The translations under genes and the position numbers were made by a program. A stretch of DNA of 58,000 nucleotides, from the NCBI RefSeq assembly GCF_030272615.1, contig NC_081412.1, positions 685,576,583 through 685,634,582 of the forward strand. Reading direction: 5' to 3'. Positions 53,401 through 58,000 of this stretch are shown here, piece by piece. Source of the DNA: Cryptomeria japonica (taxonomy: Eukaryota > Streptophyta > Pinopsida > Cupressales > Cupressaceae). Position 1 is the stretch's first letter, and each line of letters begins with the position of its first letter. Under the pieces are notes generated by a model that saw nothing but the letters and a program-made list of their open reading frames with translations, was not told the origin of the DNA and made no database searches.

Positions 53401-53484
53401 GTCATACTCATAAGAACTCATGTTTACGGATTCTTGAGCTTCTTTAGCTATTCTCCTAGATTTTTTAAGGCGGGTTTCAACCAT
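50431..53484 (-). CDS. gag: E3 gag-protease polyprotein, 1017 aa, intact
   Basis: The longest intact frame of the window. Starts MVETRLKKSRRIAKEAQ. Residues 1-310 are Asn/Gln/Pro-rich with basic patches. The capsid-like region (about 318-520) has CPYPFDKSIPMPPFPPHF, YRGRGDPKAHIRQFF and METYLMRLF-type text. The knuckle CEFHKSKGHKTGNC is near residue 615 (Cys, His, His, Cys), the form seen in Tat elements. Protease near residue 845 reads VLIDGGAGLNISTL with later NILLGRPWIHEM. Knuckle and catalytic Asp are intact. It ends WENTL and overlaps pol. Confidence 0.93.
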   Translation of the reverse strand: MVETRLKKSRRIAKEAQESVNMSSYEYDNDLFYNPEHTSLPDMNVYRHNPNVESTNTINNNATHNDTVDNSSILLADIQESIMDPQFNRLVEEIMRRDRQYFLNMMAQSGAKIPHDFDLSQLMESRPSQQIQPNMDQRRPNSGGNRGPNNMMPESPSALLQKPTIPHTQAQTYDTYTQGPSWRPYAQSHAQGMNQSKQVDTQGHPQNFDTRRRHVKIGGNTMENERPIEYDLYTQNRYGVPQQEVMPSAPYMSQQYRPPYGHVYDQYHPYMQQAPPQMGVSNMGYATRNPSPPKNNLEQQIRDLQKKMEDMSTPKPTYTMRDICPYPFDKSIPMPPFPPHFVTPKFDKYRGRGDPKAHIRQFFTACIEVAAEETYLMRLFPQSLGDQAMEWFSQLPPGIKSWGDLAEAFIQHFSYNIETDVSVTTLCNTKQKEGESFATFLQRWRNLASRCSCEIPQKQMVEMFTQNVNKAIGYDLRKACLSTFKDVIEKGLATEKVLIEQGVIKLFKENKEDFKGKDKPKFWNKNKNTVNDGVGDANTVRPKFVFSGSSSTNNQVNTQTTSRPRRKYTPLGEPLESVFKKLVANKVITVLDFPPYEPKLKPNWWNDDEFCEFHKSKGHKTGNCHRLKNIVQDLIDRGDIEIEGHSSNQEHEMFKEPFPKHDKGKGKVIDDQANYTRAPYNYDSTINHISMDNHISTITIKNKNPENPSQRPKIVLKGVGSSSESTSECHVTTHRGKITLSGASTKNTNLSSTKPEYDLVEQLGKTPALISILELLRISPAHKAILDKILRDTAIPTDLNVDQFQAMVGYLSVPHSLTFTEADDASISQPHNAPLHVEAFIHKHRIKRVLIDGGAGLNISTLSTIRQLGYSDKAVNSTNQITIKAYDDEERSSKGTVTLPLRIGPVTKDVVCQVLDLDLTYNILLGRPWIHEMRAVPSTYHQCIKFPHNGVEVTVNGDPNPFIYCNNLRSHTETIIPSNREATPSSAYIDPESLKPLTSKQGELRAKFQKKAWENTL
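50452..50458 (-). promoter_or_regulatory. A AAA AAG heptamer at gag-pro/pol overlap
   Basis: In the gag-pro register the codons CAA AAA AAG form the canonical -1 slippage heptamer. A -1 shift there enters pol just before the ATG at 50449. In E2 the same junction is in one register, so a one-base loss in the A-run is an equally good explanation. Confidence 0.45.
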
Positions 53485-53974
53485 GAACTAGGTGTTAGAC
53501 CAAGATGTGAGAAACTAGATGAAAAATGACAAGAGTATGGCAGACCAAGAGTTGTATGAAGTGTAAGTGAATCTTGAGGTGTACTTGCAATGTCCAAAGT
53601 GTAAGACCAAGTATGTAAGTAGTAGAGTAGGTGTGACTTCCAAAGAGAGGATAGTTTCTCTTGATGAGGTAAGCTGACCTTGACTCTAAGTAAGACCAAA
53701 TGAGACCCAAAGGTAAGAAACCTTGATGAGGGACCACTTAGAAAAGTGTAGTAGTATGTAGTGTGTTGACAAAGTATGATGAGGACAAGCAAGTGACCTT
53801 TTGACTCAAGTTTAGACAATTGTGGATGTAAAATGAGATGTGAAGCAATGATGGACTGTGTGAAACCTTAGAACAGGCTAAATGCTAGATGAAATCTGAA
53901 GAGACAACCTAAGAAGCTCAAGTATGCCGAAACTGATTTCTCTTGTCTGCTGGACTGTTAAAGTTTTCAAATCC

Positions 53975-54135
53975 TAACACAGACGCCTCTGTATACTACA
54001 CAAACGCGGTTCCAATACACAGACGCCTCCCTGTTTGACGCAGACGCTGATAAAAACACAGACGCTATTCTGTACTTCACAGATGTGCTTATCTGACGCA
54101 GACGCGGTTTGAACAGACACAAACGCGTTTCTGTA
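53975..54135 (-). repeat. E3 word array in gag leader, gag-proximal cluster
   Basis: About eight copies of ACACAGACGC/ACACAAACGC on the plus strand (GCGTCTGTG in the element sense). Confidence 0.88.
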
Positions 54136-54399
54136 CCCTTAGTGCAATTTTTCCTATTTGTGAAGTTGTTTTGTTGTGACCAAATCTGATTTTTCGACTG
54201 TTTTTCGTGACAAGAGGACACAATGTTGATGACTCAATGTTTGCAAACTGTTTAGACTCCAAAAGTGTGTTGTTTGATGTAAAAAGTTTTTGCATACACT
54301 TGAAGACACAAAAGACACAATGTTTTGTTGTTTTGTCTTGAATGTTTGAGTGTTTAGCATAAGACAAGAACAAATCTTAGGGCTGGCCAAGACAATAGT

Positions 54400-54950
54400 T
54401 GTTGATCCCACATAGGGTTTTACCCCCGAGGCTACGCTATTCAGAGCGGATACTTAGATGCTTGACCTCACTGGCTCCACCCTCGGCACTCACTTCTCGG
54501 GTCAGCCAAGCATCAGTCCCCATGAAAACTCCCCATGGCGAACTTTGTATCTCTACTAAGAACCGTATGTGTGTGGGCCGCTACCAGAGGTCCGACCTCC
54601 TGCCTCAACAACTAGAAGGATTTGGGCATCTAAAACAAAGAGGTTCTAGTAAGGGCATCCGCTCGTGTGGCCATACATGTGGCACTTTCAGCTCTGTAAA
54701 TACAGAAGGCTCCCAGCCGGTAGGGGTTACGCCCTACAAATGATCAAATAAATTTGATCAAACGGGTTTATGGGGAGACATAGTGTCGGTATGAACTAAT
54801 CAGCACACGTTATTCATAGTTTTCACCATGAATACATTTGATTATAGTGGTTTGGATGAGGTGGGTTTTCCTCGCTACCACTTGGGTCGTTCTCTTCTCA
54901 CTAGTAGTCCTAATGACCACACGGGAAGATAGGCCCTCTAAAGATTAAAC
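54400..54950 (-). promoter_or_regulatory. E3 leader region between word clusters
   Basis: GC-richer text without a trusted frame. The part 54835-54945 shares TTTGATTATAGTGG and AGGCCCTCTAAAG with E2 at 28620-28870 in the same order. Candidate RNA signal region; inference only. Confidence 0.45.
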
Positions 54951-55329
54951 AAAAAGAGCCTATTGCTCAAGACACAAAAGACAATGATTCAATTTTAGTG
55001 CACCAATGGAAGTGTTTGCTAGTCTATGAAAACAAGGCACACAACAAAAATTCAAAAAAAACCCTTGCCAAGGCCCTGCAACAAAATTTGTTAGTAGTTT
55101 GGGTTGTTTCAAATGATAACCCCTTCCTGCAAGCACACAAGTTAGGTAAATTTTAGATCCAAAAGACTTTGTGAAATAGGGGCCTTCAACAAAAATGTTT
55201 TTGCCTCCAAAGCAAGCTGCACAAACTAGGTTAGCTAGATCTGCAAGGGTTAGCCAAAAATAAACCAGATCTGAAACCCTAAATATAAAATCCGAAAACC
55301 CGAATCTTAGAAAAATTAAAATTGCAAAA

Positions 55330-55595
55330 CAGAAAGCACAAACGCTGCTATACCAGACACAGACGTGTCTGTATGACACAGACGCGATTCTGTTATGCAC
55401 AGACGCGCTTGGACCCCGCAGACGCTATTCCCGAACACAGACGCGATAAGATTAATCACAGACGCGGTTTGAATTCACAGACGCGGTTACAGAAACCTGC
55501 AAAAATAAAATCTGGCAAAAAACACAAACGCGATTCAAGATATTGTAGACGCTTCTGAAACACAAAAACGCGATCCGAACGCTCGCAGACGCGGA
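55330..55595 (-). repeat. E3 word array in gag leader, LTR-proximal cluster
   Basis: About twelve copies of CACAGACGCG variants on the plus strand. With the other cluster there are about 20 in the leader, against 15 in the PMD intron. Confidence 0.88.
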
Positions 55596-55684
55596 AAAAC
55601 CTAAAATGTCATCGAAAATTGTCCGATCTGCAACTTCAAAAATGCAAAATCTGCAACAAAAATGTTAAATGCAAAGGGACAAGA

Positions 55685-55702
55685 GTCCCATCGGGCGTGC
55701 CA
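55685..55702 (-). promoter_or_regulatory. E3 primer-binding site
   Basis: In minus sense TGGCACGCCCGATGGGAC follows the 5' LTR after TTT. It has the TGG start expected of a site complementary to a tRNA 3' end. The tRNA was not identified. Confidence 0.7.
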
Positions 55703-55705
55703 AAA

Positions 55706-56489
55706 TGTATATGGTGAAAATGGATAACAATAATAACAATATTGAAAGGCTAAATGAATTCAACCACCAAACCCTAGCCTAACAATGAACAAAGATCCAC
55801 CATAACATATGAAGATAACCTAAGACAATGCAAAATAACTCAAAATCACAAAGATTATACCATCATATGTCCAATAGGGTTTTGATCTCCATTCTTCCTA
55901 TCTCCATTGATCTTGCCTGATATATTTGCTCTCAGATTTTTATATGCACAAGAGCTCAACAAAGAACGGAATGTGGTTGTAAGTGGAATTGTAGTGTAGC
56001 CAAGTTGCATGAAAGATCATTAGCATGTGTCATTAGGGTTGGACAATGAAGAAAGCATCTCCTTAAATAGAAGACACAATATGAAATGGAGGGATAAGAT
56101 TGAGAGGTGTAAAAAGAGAGGTCGGCTAGGATTAGAGGGTAGGTAAAAGAAATACCAAAATAATGAAAGAGGTATGTAGTGTATGAATTAAGAGATGAAT
56201 GACATGTGTCATGTGTAGAAAAAGATAATGAATTAATTAAATAAATAAAGATTTATTTAATTAATAGAAGAAGTAGGACAATTAAATAAATAAAAGTATT
56301 TATTTAATTTAGGAAAGGGATAATTTAAATAAATAAATGTATTTATTTAAATGAGAAATAAGGCTAGAAGAGGATAAATGAATTAATTAAATAAATAAAA
56401 ATTTATTTAATTAATAGAAGAATTAGGCTTAGATAATTAAATAAATAAAATATTTATTTAATTAGACTGGACAATTTTAGGTGTCTACA
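55706..56489 (-). repeat. E3 5' LTR, 784 bp
   Basis: Partner of the LTR at 40308-41089. In its own sense TGTAGACACC...CATATACA. It carries a TATTTAA-type promoter candidate in minus sense near 56065. Confidence 0.96.
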
Positions 56490-56494
56490 CCCAC
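56490..56494. repeat. Target-site duplication of E3, right copy (CCCAC)
   Basis: Matches 40303-40307. Confidence 0.95.
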
Positions 56495-57182
56495 ATCACC
56501 TAGTGCAAAATCAGATGGAGAAGACATGAGACAACTCCTACAAGAACCTACCACTAAGTTATAAAATGATGCAGTTGTTGACACAACAGTACAGGCTAAT
56601 GTGGCAATAGATTCAGGTTTACCACCACCACCTGAATCCCATCTGTGGTTATTATCACTACTTCTACCATGAGAAACAACTCAGGCTCAACCTAATGAAA
56701 CAAATGAAGAAAGATTGCAAAGGCTTATACCAGGCTTAAGAAGGGTAACTAATGTCCAAAGAAGACCAGTCAATCTACAACAAAATCGGAGGCAGGAACA
56801 AGAAGAAATAAGTGATGGTAGCTCATATGATGAAACATATATTGAAATTGAGACAAACTCTCATGAATACGAATTCTTATCACTCCATGATTCTAGCCCA
56901 CCAGAAAGTGTAATATCAAGGTATCAAATAAAGCTTATACAGGATGAAAATACACAAAGTCATTCAAACAATCAAGTCTTCATGTTATCAGAGTCTACTT
57001 AAGAAGGGAATAATGATTTACCCCTAGTGCATTCATAATTGATTGATTGGGGGCAAGAAGTAAAACCAACATTGGATTGGTTTGAAAATGACAAAGCAAT
57101 TTCAGAATTTCTAGGAGTCAGAGCGGGAGATCCACTGTTTGGCCCTATGTACAGCATGCACCTTAAGCGATATTATACCTAA
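56490..57182 (+). pseudogene. pol: E4 pol remnant: pre-RT segment fused to the last residues of pol
   Basis: Resumes the E4 frame after E3, starting with the right CCCAC copy. It reads through the acidic linker (DGSSYDETYIEIETNS, NNDLPLVHS, LIDWGQE, WFENDKAISEFLGVR), which aligns with SENTNDLPLVHPQLIDW of E3, then jumps to GPMYSMHLKRYYT, the end of pol. RT, both RNase H domains and integrase are absent: an internal deletion of about 3 kb. Stops occur near 56564, at about 56669, near 57000 and 57039. Confidence 0.8.
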
Positions 57183-58000
57183 GGACTATGTAGTTTAGGT
57201 TTTACTTTCCGCATTGCATATCATATCATTTAAAACACTGCATTACATATAGTTTCTTTTTTTAAAAGTACATCGCATTCTCAAAATTTCTGCATTTTCA
57301 TATAGCAGCATCAATAAAACAAGGCAATTGTCCAAGTTTATCATTCGTTTGCATTTAAGAGAAGCAAGGGTCATCTCCTTTCTTAGATATTCGGACATGA
57401 AGTCTTTGAGGTCCTAAGGTCATTCATTTTCAACATTACCCTGTGACGACACTTTACTTATGGTTGGGTAGTGATTTCACTATTTGAGACTTGTTAACCC
57501 ACAATCTATCAATTTCTATATCTCAAACACAATAAATCTCTAATTCATTCTAGACACCGAGTTGATCATATGACTAGTGAAAAATCTAAAATTCTACTTC
57601 AGCGCCACTGTAATTGTCACACCCAAGTAGGTTTTATTACTTACAAGTCAAGGCAAGAAAATAAAAAGAAAAAGAGCTATGCCAAATTCATCTCGAGGCA
57701 AAAGAGCATGATATATAACTGAAATATCATGTATACAAAGTGTGACAAAAAGCTTGACTATGGGAACATGCAAGTAACTACATCAGGGCTATGAACGCCT
57801 ACTGGCAATGGAGAAATATTTGAGAAATTGCAGTCTGTAACCTCATCAGAGCTCTCAAGGCTTGCTGGCAGCAAGGCTCTATTCAAGATGCTTTTGAAGT
57901 TAGGATAATCCATGTAGCTAGTCATATAGGATGCTAAGGATCTTTAGTGAACACAAGAGTATGAATTAACTCATCTGCACACACATGGGCAAATGAAGAT
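57183..58000. other. E4 sequence after pol
   Basis: No supported gene to the window edge. By comparison with E1 and E3, an antisense PMD gene and the 3' LTR would be expected further right, outside the window. Confidence 0.5.

Larger units (their letters stand above)
40308..56489 (-). mobile_element. E3: complete Tat-type LTR retrotransposon, 16,182 bp
   Basis: LTRs at 40308-41089 and 55706-56489 with TG...CA ends and the CCCAC duplication define the element. In its own (minus) sense: 5' LTR, primer site, 2.2 kb leader, gag-pro, pol, spacer, antisense PMD, hairpin-purine modules and 3' LTR. The LTRs differ by T/C (40569/55967), T/G (40643/56041) and a 2 bp indel, so insertion was recent. Pol nevertheless has three stops and a register change. 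Confidence 0.95.
32518..58000 (+). mobile_element. E4: Tat-type LTR retrotransposon, split by E3, 3' end outside window
   Basis: 5' LTR, primer site, leader, gag, knuckle, protease and G-patch run to 40307. E3 then interrupts, and E4 resumes at 56490 with the same CCCAC. The E4 frame is continuous across the insertion once one copy of CCCAC is discounted. After E3 only a short pre-RT segment and the last residues of pol remain, so RT, RNase H and integrase are deleted. The 3' LTR is not in the window. Confidence 0.85.

Noticed and set aside
1-58000. A cellular protein-coding, tRNA or rRNA gene
   Set aside because: No frame or RNA motif outside the transposons was convincing by eye; a tRNAscan and protein search would be decisive.

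Overview
The window is nuclear DNA of a seed plant made entirely of nested retrotransposons. I see no cellular gene, tRNA, rRNA or CRISPR array. The large Ty3/gypsy elements belong to the plant Tat lineage: they have two RNase H domains in tandem, a gag knuckle of the form C-x2-H-x4-H-x4-C, and a plant mobile domain (PMD) gene placed antisense after pol. Such large, nested elements fit a big plant genome, perhaps a gymnosperm, but the sequence alone does not prove that.

Layout. (1) 1-7890: the right part of element E1 (plus strand), with pol, an antisense PMD gene and the 3' LTR. (2) 7891-14640: a decayed plant L1-type LINE whose ORF1/ORF2 junction was apparently the insertion site of E1. (3) 14641-17448: the 5' part of a Ty1/copia element (minus strand), followed by a repeat-rich stretch to 18161. 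(4) 18162-about 29793: element E2 (minus strand), with an LTR, an antisense PMD gene and gag-pro-G-patch but no reverse transcriptase or integrase. (5) 29794-32517: an orphan LTR end and unassigned DNA with a 212 bp duplication. (6) 32518-58000: element E4 (plus strand), which is split by E3. (7) 40308-56489: element E3 (minus strand), a complete 16,182 bp element with 782/784 bp LTRs that differ by only two substitutions and one 2 bp indel, bounded by the target duplication CCCAC.

How the parts work together. In E1, E2 and E3 the same layout recurs just inside the 3' LTR: a terminal polypurine tract stacked on a hairpin, a second hairpin beside a GGGGGCAT tract, a TATA box, then a short PMD exon, a phase-0 GT-AG intron and the main PMD exon, all transcribed against gag-pol. 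The hairpin stems differ in sequence between elements but keep their pairing. Each element also carries its own short word, repeated many times, in PMD intron 1 and again in the gag-pol leader or LTR, in the same sense relative to each transcript. The words are GCGTCTGTG in E3, TAGCGCAT in E2 and GGCGCC-TGGTCC in E1. E4 has a fourth word in its leader. This paired word system together with the hairpin-purine modules is the most unusual thing in the window.

Almost every reading frame is broken, mostly by in-frame stop codons and less often by frameshifts. E2 and E4 have each lost the RT-integrase segment by a different deletion, so they could move only with help from another element.
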